DNA of 8,104 nt. Origin: DATLAN01 sp035527455 (lineage in GTDB: Bacteria > Planctomycetota > Planctomycetia > Pirellulales > Thermoguttaceae). The notes under the pieces are model-generated. The model was not told the origin of the DNA, made no database searches, and saw only the letters and a list, made by a program, of their open reading frames with translations. The first letter of the stretch is position 1, and every line of letters begins with the position of its first letter. Location: NCBI GenBank assembly GCA_035527455.1, contig DATLAN010000557.1, positions 1 through 8,104 of the forward strand. Direction: 5' to 3'. Both the position numbers and the translations under genes were made by a program. Below, one piece after another: positions 1 to 5,974 of the stretch.

Positions 1-927
1 CTGCAGAAGTGTTTTCACACCAAGATCATTTCGACCAGCCCGAAGGCCAGGTTCGCCGGCGCCGAGCACGTCGAGTTCCACGAAGAAAACGCGATGGAAA
101 CGGCGAAGAAGATCATTCGCATCGCCATCGAGAACTACGGCCATCGCGACCCGGCGAAGGTCAACATCCCGAAGATCCAGGAGCCGCTGGTTGCCGGCTT
201 CACGACCGAGGTGGTCTCCGACATCCTCGGCGGCAAGTACCGCCCGAGCTACCGGCCGCTGAACGACGGCATCCAGACGGGCCGGATTCGCGGCGTGGCC
301 GGCGTGGTCGGCTGCAACAACCCGAAGTTCCCGCAGGACGAATGCCACCTGGCCCTGGTCAAGGAGCTGATCCGCAACGACGTGCTGGTCGTGCAGACCG
401 GTTGCAGCGCGATCGCGTGCGCTAAGGCGGGGCTTTTGGCGCCCGAGGCGGCGGCGAAGTACGCCGGCGAGGGCTTGCAGGAGATCTGCCGCGCGGTGGG
501 CATGCCGCCGGTGCTGCACATCGGAAGCTGCGTGGACAACACGCGGATCCTCACCGCTTGTGCCGAGATGGTCAAAGAGGGCGGCATCGGCGATTCGTTC
601 GACAAGCTGCCCGTGGCCGGGGCCGCGCCGGAGTGGATGAGCGAAAAGGCCATCGCCATCGGCATGTACTTCGTGGCCAGCGGGATCTACGTGGTGATTG
701 GCCAGTCGCTGCCGGTCGAGGGGAGCCGGTACGTGGTGGACTTGCTCACCAGGACGTTCGAGGAGCACTTCGGCGCCACGTGGGCGTTCCAGGCGGACCC
801 CGTGGCGGCCGCCCATTTGATGATCGACCACATCGATCGCAAGCGTGCCGCTCTGGGATTGCCGCCGCCGATGTACGACGTGCCGTACGCTCCAAGGACC
901 GTGGAAATGGCGGCTGCGGCCAGCTAG
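1..927 (+). CDS. acsA: Ni-type carbon monoxide dehydrogenase catalytic subunit (CooS/AcsA), 5'-truncated
   Basis: C-terminal 308 residues of an anaerobic CODH, which interconverts CO2 and CO at a Ni-Fe-S C-cluster. The reading frame is open from base 1, so the start and N-terminal half (B/D-cluster cysteines, first C-cluster ligands) lie upstream; complete family members are about 630-670 residues. Three C-cluster cysteine motifs are visible: GVVGCNNPK (Cys at fragment residue 105), QTGCSAIACAK (Cys 135) and IGSCVDNTRI (Cys 177). The 30-residue spacing of the first two matches that of Cys446 and Cys476 in Carboxydothermus CODH-II as I recall it. EWMSEKAIAIG carries the conserved active-site lysine (residue 216). 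A CooF-like gene follows after 23 bases and acetyl-CoA synthase ends the window, so this is most likely the CODH half of CODH/ACS rather than a stand-alone CooS. Family call is near certain; the AcsA versus CooS label rests on context. Confidence 0.96.
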   Translation: MQKCFHTKIISTSPKARFAGAEHVEFHEENAMETAKKIIRIAIENYGHRDPAKVNIPKIQEPLVAGFTTEVVSDILGGKYRPSYRPLNDGIQTGRIRGVAGVVGCNNPKFPQDECHLALVKELIRNDVLVVQTGCSAIACAKAGLLAPEAAAKYAGEGLQEICRAVGMPPVLHIGSCVDNTRILTACAEMVKEGGIGDSFDKLPVAGAAPEWMSEKAIAIGMYFVASGIYVVIGQSLPVEGSRYVVDLLTRTFEEHFGATWAFQADPVAAAHLMIDHIDRKRAALGLPPPMYDVPYAPRTVEMAAAAS

Positions 928-950
928 GCGAGGCTCAGAAGGAGACCGAC

Positions 951-1466
951 GTGAAACAGATCGTGGCTGACGTACCGAAGTGTCTGGCGTGCCGGGCGTG
1001 CGAGATCGCGTGCGCCTTGGCGCATGTCGAGACGGAGGATCTGGTCACTGCCATTGCCCGGCAGGACGCCTTCCCCCGTATCTACATCGAGTCGGCCGGG
1101 GAGCTGGCCGTGCCGTTGCAGTGCCGGCACTGTCAGGACGCGCCGTGCGTGCGGGTATGTCCGTCGGGCGCGTTGTGGCGGCCCGGCGAGGCGGAACCGG
1201 TGCTGGTGAACCAGGAGAAGTGCATCGGGTGTGCCTTCTGCGTCGAGGCGTGCCCGTTCGGCGTGATTCGTTTGGCCTCGAAAAAGAAGGCGGTCATCAA
1301 GTGCGACCTCTGCGCGGAAAGGCAGTCGGCGGGGTTGCAGCCGGCGTGCGTGTGCGCCTGCCCGGTCGGAGCGCTTTCCTGGCAAGAGGTGGCCACGGCC
1401 GCGAAGCAGACCAGGGCAAGGACCGCGGCACGAGTCGCTGCGGGCGGAATCGCGGACATTTACTAG
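951..1466 (+). CDS. cooF: CooF-like electron-transfer protein with four [4Fe-4S] clusters
   Basis: A 171-residue polyferredoxin of the CooF/HycB/DmsB type, expected to carry electrons to or from the CODH encoded just upstream. Four cysteine quartets are present: C11-x2-C14-x2-C17-x3-C21; C58-x2-C61-x4-C66-x3-C70; C91-x2-C94-x2-C97-x3-C101 followed by Pro; and C118-x2-C121-x11-C133-x3-C137 followed by Pro. The uneven second and fourth motifs are the signature of this family. One extra cysteine (C135) lies between the last two ligands. There is no signal peptide or membrane segment, so it is cytoplasmic. The GTG start was chosen because AGAAGGAG lies six bases before it and the protein begins ten residues before the first cluster, as usual. 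The basic, alanine-rich C-terminal tail (about 147-171) is not recognised. Family is clear; the exact partner (CODH, HydABC-like complex or both) is inferred from position. Confidence 0.92.
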   Translation: MKQIVADVPKCLACRACEIACALAHVETEDLVTAIARQDAFPRIYIESAGELAVPLQCRHCQDAPCVRVCPSGALWRPGEAEPVLVNQEKCIGCAFCVEACPFGVIRLASKKKAVIKCDLCAERQSAGLQPACVCACPVGALSWQEVATAAKQTRARTAARVAAGGIADIY

Positions 1467-1500
1467 TGAGGGCCCCTTGATAGGTGGGGGCGCCGGAAGC

Positions 1501-1505
1501 GGGAG
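1501..1505 (+). promoter_or_regulatory. ribosome binding site deciding the small ferredoxin start
   Basis: GGGAG eight bases before GTG 1514. It favours this start over the in-frame GTG at 1484, whose upstream sequence (GGCCCCTTGATAG) has no comparable site at normal spacing. Confidence 0.6.
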
Positions 1506-1513
1506 AAAGTAGA

Positions 1514-1780
1514 GTGCCGGTCAAGGCAGAAGTGAGAGCGTGCGTGGGCAGCTCGTGCCATGTGCGGGGTTCCCGAGCGGTCCTCAAGCGGTTCGCCGAA
1601 ATCATCAAGGCCGAGAATCTCGGGGACGAGGTGGTCTTGCTGGGGTCGTTCTGCATGGAACGCTGCGGCGAGTGCATGAACTGGAAGTTCAACGACGAGG
1701 ACTTTTCCAGCCGCAGCGTCGAGGAGGCCGAAGAGAGATTGCGAAGCAAGCTCGCGGAGGTCTTGCAGGAGAGGAAATAG
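1514..1780 (+). CDS. small thioredoxin-like [2Fe-2S] ferredoxin (NuoE C-terminal-domain type)
   Basis: An 88-residue protein equivalent to the isolated thioredoxin-fold [2Fe-2S] domain of NuoE/HydC. The cluster ligands are C10-x4-C15 (ACVGSSCHVRG) and C47-x3-C51 (FCMERCGEC), with an additional cysteine at 54. The C-terminal ~25 residues are a charged helix (SVEEAEERLRSKLAEVLQ). It is cytoplasmic. Stand-alone proteins of this kind are known from gene clusters of multimeric NADH-dependent [FeFe]-hydrogenases, often beside PAS and SpoIIE-phosphatase genes, which is the arrangement here. It probably passes electrons between the HydBC module and another partner, or reports redox state to the PAS/phosphatase pair; neither is shown by the sequence. 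The GTG at 1514 is preferred over an in-frame GTG at 1484 because GGGAG sits eight bases upstream of it, whereas the earlier start has no suitably spaced site and would add ten residues outside the fold. Confidence 0.85.
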   Translation: MPVKAEVRACVGSSCHVRGSRAVLKRFAEIIKAENLGDEVVLLGSFCMERCGECMNWKFNDEDFSSRSVEEAEERLRSKLAEVLQERK

Positions 1781-1810
1781 GACAAGGCTGCGGCTCTGCG
1801 GGATCGCGAC

Positions 1811-2329
1811 ATGAATGACGACCAAACACACGCCGACCAAACATACGAGGTGCGTTCCATACTCCAGAACACCCCCAACGGGATTCTGTTGGTCGATGAA
1901 GAAGCGCGCGTCCAGTTTGCCAATCCTGCGTTCCGGAAGATGTTTTTTACCGGCGATGGAGACCTCACCGGGTTGCCCGCCTCGAAATATCTGCAGTCGG
2001 ACTGTTTCGGGCAGGCGATCCGGGCGGGAGGGGAGCTTTCGGTTCGCGGCAGCGTCCCGGAACATGGCGTGCATTATCGAGCGGGATTGTTCAGGATCGA
2101 AGACAAACCCCGTTGGTGCGGGATCTTCATCGACACGTCCGAGGAAGAGCGGGCGAGAGCGGAACTCTTGGAACTGAAGCGGGAGACGTTGGCCCGCGCC
2201 GAGGAAGTCATCCTCCGACAGATGCAAACGGCCCAGGAGATTGCCGGGCTGCTCGGCGAAACCACCGCAGAGACGAAAGTGCTTCTGGTCAAGCTCATGG
2301 ACCTCTTCCGCCGGGAGGGGGCCCCGTGA
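1811..2329 (+). CDS. PAS-domain sensor/adaptor protein with C-terminal coiled coil
   Basis: A 172-residue soluble protein. Residues about 13-108 form one PAS domain: the start NTPNGILLVDEEARVQFAN followed by PAFRKMF is typical, and the closing strand GIFIDTSEEERARAEL passes into a helix. Residues about 109-168 are strongly helical and coiled-coil-like, with the conserved-looking stretch AQEIAGLLGETTAETKVLL. There is no kinase, HTH, GGDEF or phosphatase domain in the chain, so it must act through a partner. That partner is probably the SpoIIE-type phosphatase, whose GTG start overlaps this gene's TGA (GTGA), implying translational coupling and near-equal amounts. The ligand is unknown; cysteines at 65 and 103 could be redox-sensitive, but no haem- or flavin-binding signature can be assigned by eye. 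The ATG start has only a weak GGGA seven bases upstream, so the start is less certain than the family. Confidence 0.86.
   Translation: MNDDQTHADQTYEVRSILQNTPNGILLVDEEARVQFANPAFRKMFFTGDGDLTGLPASKYLQSDCFGQAIRAGGELSVRGSVPEHGVHYRAGLFRIEDKPRWCGIFIDTSEEERARAELLELKRETLARAEEVILRQMQTAQEIAGLLGETTAETKVLLVKLMDLFRREGAP
2313..2318 (+). promoter_or_regulatory. ribosome binding site of the SpoIIE phosphatase inside the PAS gene
   Basis: GGGAGG lies within the last codons of the PAS gene, seven bases before the GTG at 2326. It supports the GTGA overlap start and coupled translation of the pair. The G/C run after it (GGGCCCC) may pair with other purine-rich sites, but no clear local hairpin forms. Confidence 0.6.
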
Positions 2330-3477
2330 AGGTCTTCTACGAGTTCGGGCTGAAGCAGATCAACAAGAAGGAAGAAGAACTGTGCGGCGACAACGTGGAG
2401 TTCTCGGCCGGGCCGGACCTGACGACGCTGGTCTTTTCGGACGGGCTGGGCAGCGGCGTGAAGGCAAGCATCCTTTCGACGCTGACCACGCGGATCGCCG
2501 TGCGCATGCTCGACGAAGGACTGCCGTTGGAGGACGTGGTTCAGACCGTCTCCAAGACGCTCCCCATCTGCCGTATCCGGAAAATCGCCTACAGCACGTT
2601 CAGCATGGCGCAGCTCTTCCCCGAGGGGTTGGCGAAACTCGTGGTCTTCGACAACCCCGCGCCCTTCCTGGTCCACCGGGACAAGACTCAGAACCTGCCG
2701 TACGAGGAGTGCGAGGTCGGCGGCAAGCCGATCTGCGACTACGCCTTCGAACTGGTTCCCGGCGACTGGCTGGTGCTGGTCTCCGACGGTGTGTTGAATG
2801 CGGGAATCGGCGGGGCCTACCCGCTGGGTTGGGGCTGGGAAGAAGTCGCCCGCTACCTGGAAAACCACGTGCACGACTCTCTTTCGGCGGAAGAACTGGC
2901 CGAAAAGCTCGGATGGGTCGTCGAAGAACTCTACGAGGGCTCGCCGGGCGACGACGTGACGATCGCGGTCGTCAAGGTCCGATTGGAACGAACGCTGATG
3001 ATCTTCGCCGGGCCGCCGATCGACAGGAAAGACGATCGGCAGGTCGTCGATACGCTGATGTCCACGCACGGCCGACGCATCGTCTGCGGGGGCACGACCG
3101 CCAACATCGTGGCCAGGGAGTTGGGCAAAGAGATTACCGTGGATATGGAAACCGGCACGGACGTCGTGCCGGCGACCGGCAGGATTCGGGGAATCGACCT
3201 CGTAACGGAGGGTACGTTGACGCTCAGCAGAACCCTGGATATACTTCGGTCCGACCAGCCGACCGGCGAGTTGAAATTGCGGATTGACGGGGCCAGTTCC
3301 TTGGTGGTTTTACTTCGAGAGGCGGACAAGATCAAGATTCTCCTGGGCAGGGCCATCAACCCCGCCCATCAGAACCCCAACCTGCCCAAGGACCTCGGCC
3401 TCAAGAAACAGGTCGTGCAGGCGCTGAGCGAAGAGTTGCGCCGCAGGGGCAAGAGAATCGAGATCGAGTACTTTTGA
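2326..3477 (+). CDS. SpoIIE/PP2C-family serine phosphatase with extra C-terminal domain
   Basis: A 383-residue soluble protein. Residues about 1-217 are a PP2C-type SpoIIE phosphatase domain, with metal-binding acidic motifs at CGDN (D22), VFSDGLGSG (D39), VSDGVLNAG (D154) and SPGDDVTI (D209/D210). Enzymes of this class usually remove phosphate from serine on STAS-type anti-sigma antagonists; no STAS protein or anti-sigma kinase is encoded in the window, so the substrate is unknown. Residues about 222-383 form a second domain that I do not recognise by fold. It begins IFAGPPIDRKDD, contains VCGGTTANIVARELGKEI, and ends in a basic helix plus IEIEYF. I recall similar two-part proteins beside [FeFe]-hydrogenase and HydABC genes, so a role in regulating electron metabolism is plausible. 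The GTG start follows a strong GGGAGG and overlaps the PAS gene's stop; an upstream extension of the frame to 2113 is only read-through in the PAS gene. Confidence 0.88.
   Translation: MKVFYEFGLKQINKKEEELCGDNVEFSAGPDLTTLVFSDGLGSGVKASILSTLTTRIAVRMLDEGLPLEDVVQTVSKTLPICRIRKIAYSTFSMAQLFPEGLAKLVVFDNPAPFLVHRDKTQNLPYEECEVGGKPICDYAFELVPGDWLVLVSDGVLNAGIGGAYPLGWGWEEVARYLENHVHDSLSAEELAEKLGWVVEELYEGSPGDDVTIAVVKVRLERTLMIFAGPPIDRKDDRQVVDTLMSTHGRRIVCGGTTANIVARELGKEITVDMETGTDVVPATGRIRGIDLVTEGTLTLSRTLDILRSDQPTGELKLRIDGASSLVVLLREADKIKILLGRAINPAHQNPNLPKDLGLKKQVVQALSEELRRRGKRIEIEYF
3152..3172 (+). repeat. GC-rich perfect inverted repeat inside the phosphatase gene
   Basis: CCGGCACG (3152-3159) and CGTGCCGG (3165-3172) form an 8-bp perfect stem around the loop GACGT, within codons for the C-terminal domain of the SpoIIE-type protein. 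No T-run follows, so it is not a normal intrinsic terminator. It may be an RNA structure or chance in a GC-rich gene. Confidence 0.4.
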
Positions 3478-3521
3478 CGATGGTTGTCGAGCGAATCATT
3501 CACCGCGATGCCGTCGGAAGT

Positions 3522-3525
3522 GGAG
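3522..3525 (+). promoter_or_regulatory. ribosome binding site supporting the hydC start at 3531
   Basis: GGAG five bases before ATG 3531. The alternative ATG at 3480 is preceded by the end of the phosphatase gene with no clear Shine-Dalgarno match. Confidence 0.45.
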
Positions 3526-3530
3526 CCGAG

Positions 3531-4073
3531 ATGGCCGAACCAGGCGTGGAAACCGTCGCCCAGATCATCCAGCGATATTCCGGCGACCCCGACATGCTCA
3601 TCCCCATGATGCAGGATGTTCAAGCCGAGTGCGGATATCTGCCCCAGGCGGAGCTGAAAGAACTCTCCGGCAAGCTCGCTGTGCCGCTGGCGCGGATTTA
3701 CAGCGTGGCGACTTTCTATGCGTCGTTCCGGCTGATGCCCAAGGGCGATCACACCATTCAGCTTTGCATGGGGACGGTCTGTTTCCTCAAAGGAGCCGAC
3801 AAGATCTTCCAGGCGATCCGGGAGGAATTCAGCCTGGTGCCGGGAGGAACCTCGCCGGACCGGAAGTTCACCTTCTCGCCGGTCAACTGCGTCGGCGCCT
3901 GCGCCCTGGCCCCGGTGATGGTGGTCGACGGGGAGTATCACGGCCAGTTGACGGCGGATTCGGCCGTGAAACTGCTCCGCAAGACCGCCGAAGGCGACAA
4001 GCCGGCCGAAGGCGACGGGAAGAGGAACACGAAAAAAAGAGAACGCAGAAAACGCGGGGACGAAGAAAAGTGA
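3531..4073 (+). CDS. hydC: HydC/NuoE-like [2Fe-2S] subunit of an NADH oxidoreductase
   Basis: A 180-residue relative of NuoE and HydC, the thioredoxin-fold subunit that partners the NADH/FMN subunit encoded next. The N-terminal helical part (about 7-65) contains the family pattern ECGYLPQ and ARIYSVATFYASF. The [2Fe-2S] ligands are C79-x4-C84 (LCMGTVCF) and C120-x3-C124 (NCVGACALAP). The family fold ends near residue 152; what follows is an unusual charged, Lys/Arg-rich tail (KKRERRKRGDEEK at the end) containing an A7 run at 4032-4038. The TGA overlaps the GTG of hydB. ATG 3531 is chosen because GGAG lies five bases before it; ATG 3480, only two bases after the phosphatase stop, is a real alternative that would add 17 residues (MVVERIIHRDAV...) with lower GC at third positions. 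HydC rather than NuoE is inferred from the neighbouring HydB. Confidence 0.92.
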   Translation: MAEPGVETVAQIIQRYSGDPDMLIPMMQDVQAECGYLPQAELKELSGKLAVPLARIYSVATFYASFRLMPKGDHTIQLCMGTVCFLKGADKIFQAIREEFSLVPGGTSPDRKFTFSPVNCVGACALAPVMVVDGEYHGQLTADSAVKLLRKTAEGDKPAEGDGKRNTKKRERRKRGDEEK

Positions 4074-5938
4074 GCACGGTGCTGACAAGACTCCCAGGCC
4101 CGGAAAATCTCGAAGAACTCCGCAGGCGATCGCTTGCCGAGCAGGGTCTGATCACGCACCGCGTGAGGGTCTGCCTGGGCACGGGCTGCGTGGCGAAAGG
4201 AGCGGCGAAGGTCTTCGAGCGTTTCCGTCAGGCGGCCGAAGAGTTCGGCGAGGAGTCTCTGGTCGTGCAAACGAAGTGTACCGGCTGCCACGGCTTCTGC
4301 GAGCGAGGACCCATCGTGGTGGTTGATCCGGGCGATGTTTTCTACCCGGGCGTCAAGGAGGAAGACGTTCCCGAGATATGGCGCGAAACGGCGATCGGCG
4401 GCCGCCTGGTGGAAAGGCTCTTGTACAAGAACGAGGAGACGGGCAAGGTCGCCACGAGGTGCGAAGAGATCCCCTTCTACCGCGCCCAGCAGCGGATCGT
4501 GTTGGCCTACAACGGGGTGCTTGATCCGACGAGAATCGAGGAGTATCTGGCGGCGGGCGGGTACGCCGCGCTGGCGAAGGCGTTGACGTCGATGCAGCCG
4601 GAGGAAGTGCTCGAGGAGGTGAGCCGCTCCGGGCTGCGCGGCCGAGGCGGCGGCGGGTTCTTCACCGGGCGCAAGTGGCGTTCGGCCCGCAACGCACCCG
4701 GCCGGCCCAAGTACGTGATCGCCAACGGCGACGAGGGAGACCCGGGCGCCTTCATGGACCGCTCGCTCATGGAAGGCGCCCCGCACACCGTGATCGAAGG
4801 CATGATCATCGGCGGTTACGCGATCGGCTCCTCGCAAGGATACCTCTACGTCCGTAACGAGTACCCCTTGGCGGTCCAACACCTGACCCTTGCCATCGGC
4901 CAGGCCAGGGAACTCGGACTGCTCGGCGAGAACATCCTCGGCAGCGGCTTCGACTTCGACATTCGCGTCAACCGGGGCGGCGGGGCGTTCGTCTGCGGCG
5001 AGTCCACCGCCTTGATGGCCTCGCTGGAAGGCCGCGTGGGAGAACCGCGGGCCAAGTACATCCACACCGTCGAAAGCGGACTCCACGGAAAACCGTCGCT
5101 TCTGAACAACGTCGAGACCTGGGCCAACGTCCCCCAAATCATCCTCAAAGGCGCCGACTGGTTCGCCTCCTTCGGCACCGAACGGAGCAAGGGAACCAAG
5201 GTCTTCTCCCTGGTCGGCAAGGTGAAGAACACCGGGCTGGTCGAGGTGCCGATGGGCATGACGCTCCGCCAGATCATCTACGATATCGGCGGCGGTATCC
5301 GCGGCGACAAGGCGTTCAAGGCCGTTCAGACGGGCGGTCCCTCCGGCGGGTGCATCCCGGCGGAGTCTCTCGATGAACCGGTGGATTTCGACCGGCTGAC
5401 GGAACTCGGCTCGATGATGGGCTCCGGCGGCATGATCGTGATGGACGAAGACACGTGCATGGTCAAGATGGCCAAGTACTTCCTGCAATTCCTCAAGGAC
5501 GAATCCTGCGGCAAGTGTACGCCCTGCCGCGAAGGCATCGCCCAGATGCTGCACATCCTCGAGAAGATCGCCAAAGGTGAAGGCCAAGACGGCGACGTGG
5601 AAACGCTGGAAGATCTGGGAAGGCTCCTCGAAGACACCGCGCTGTGCGCCCTGGGCAAGACGGCGGCCTACCCGGTCCTTTCCACGCTGGGCCGTTTTCG
5701 AGAAGAATACGAGATCCACATCAGGGAGAAACGGTGCCCCGCCAAGGAGTGCCCGGGACTCTTCCGGTACCAGATCGACGCCGAGGTCTGCACCGGCTGC
5801 CGCCTGTGCAGCAAGAAGTGTCCCGTGGAGGCGATCACCGGCGAGCGGAAGAAGCCGCACGCGATCGATCTGGACAAGTGTACCAACTGCGGCACGTGCT
5901 TCGACGTGTGTCCGTTTTCGGCGGTGATCAAGGTTTAG
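4070..5938 (+). CDS. hydB: HydB/NuoF-like NADH-binding FMN iron-sulfur subunit, bifurcating-hydrogenase type
   Basis: A 622-residue flavoprotein that exchanges electrons between NAD(H), FMN and a chain of iron-sulfur clusters. In order: an N-terminal thioredoxin-like [2Fe-2S] domain (C35-x4-C40, C73-x3-C77); the NuoF core with FMN/NADH loops GLRGRGGGGFFTGRKW (189-204), NGDEGDPGAFMD (219-230) and GGGAFVCGESTALMASLEGR (303-322); a [4Fe-4S] site with C480, C483, C486 and distant C526; and a C-terminal ferredoxin-like domain with two CxxCxxCxxxCP motifs (574-584 and 604-614). NuoF of complex I lacks both the first and last domains; HydB of NAD/ferredoxin-bifurcating hydrogenases has both, and GDPGAFMD is typical of that group. 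The only plausible start is GTG 4070, overlapping the hydC stop. It forms the core of the complex with HydC and the HydA-like protein. That it bifurcates here is inferred from family features. Confidence 0.95.
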   Translation: MSTVLTRLPGPENLEELRRRSLAEQGLITHRVRVCLGTGCVAKGAAKVFERFRQAAEEFGEESLVVQTKCTGCHGFCERGPIVVVDPGDVFYPGVKEEDVPEIWRETAIGGRLVERLLYKNEETGKVATRCEEIPFYRAQQRIVLAYNGVLDPTRIEEYLAAGGYAALAKALTSMQPEEVLEEVSRSGLRGRGGGGFFTGRKWRSARNAPGRPKYVIANGDEGDPGAFMDRSLMEGAPHTVIEGMIIGGYAIGSSQGYLYVRNEYPLAVQHLTLAIGQARELGLLGENILGSGFDFDIRVNRGGGAFVCGESTALMASLEGRVGEPRAKYIHTVESGLHGKPSLLNNVETWANVPQIILKGADWFASFGTERSKGTKVFSLVGKVKNTGLVEVPMGMTLRQIIYDIGGGIRGDKAFKAVQTGGPSGGCIPAESLDEPVDFDRLTELGSMMGSGGMIVMDEDTCMVKMAKYFLQFLKDESCGKCTPCREGIAQMLHILEKIAKGEGQDGDVETLEDLGRLLEDTALCALGKTAAYPVLSTLGRFREEYEIHIREKRCPAKECPGLFRYQIDAEVCTGCRLCSKKCPVEAITGERKKPHAIDLDKCTNCGTCFDVCPFSAVIKV

Positions 5939-5963
5939 TTGAAGTGGCACGATGAAGATGAAC

Positions 5964-5967
5964 AGGA
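5964..5967 (+). promoter_or_regulatory. ribosome binding site deciding the HydA-like start
   Basis: AGGA seven bases before ATG 5975. It supports a protein starting MPTVTIDD, directly at the first strand of the [2Fe-2S] fold, instead of the TTG at 5939. The two ATGs at 5952 and 5958 are in a different frame. Confidence 0.5.
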
Positions 5968-5974
5968 ACCGGTC

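Noticed and set aside
558..950. Extension of the CooF-like frame upstream into the CODH gene
   Set aside because: The upstream part translates to Arg/Gly-rich shadow sequence of the CODH coding region. The GTG at 951 with a strong ribosome binding site marks the real start.
1463..2227. Minus-strand 254-residue open frame opposite the ferredoxin and PAS genes
   Set aside because: No family resemblance, and it lies opposite two well-supported genes with recognisable folds; explained by the high-GC antisense effect.
2113..2325. Upstream extension of the phosphatase frame
   Set aside because: It is out-of-frame reading of the PAS gene. The GTG at 2326 with GGGAGG upstream gives the normal SpoIIE domain start.
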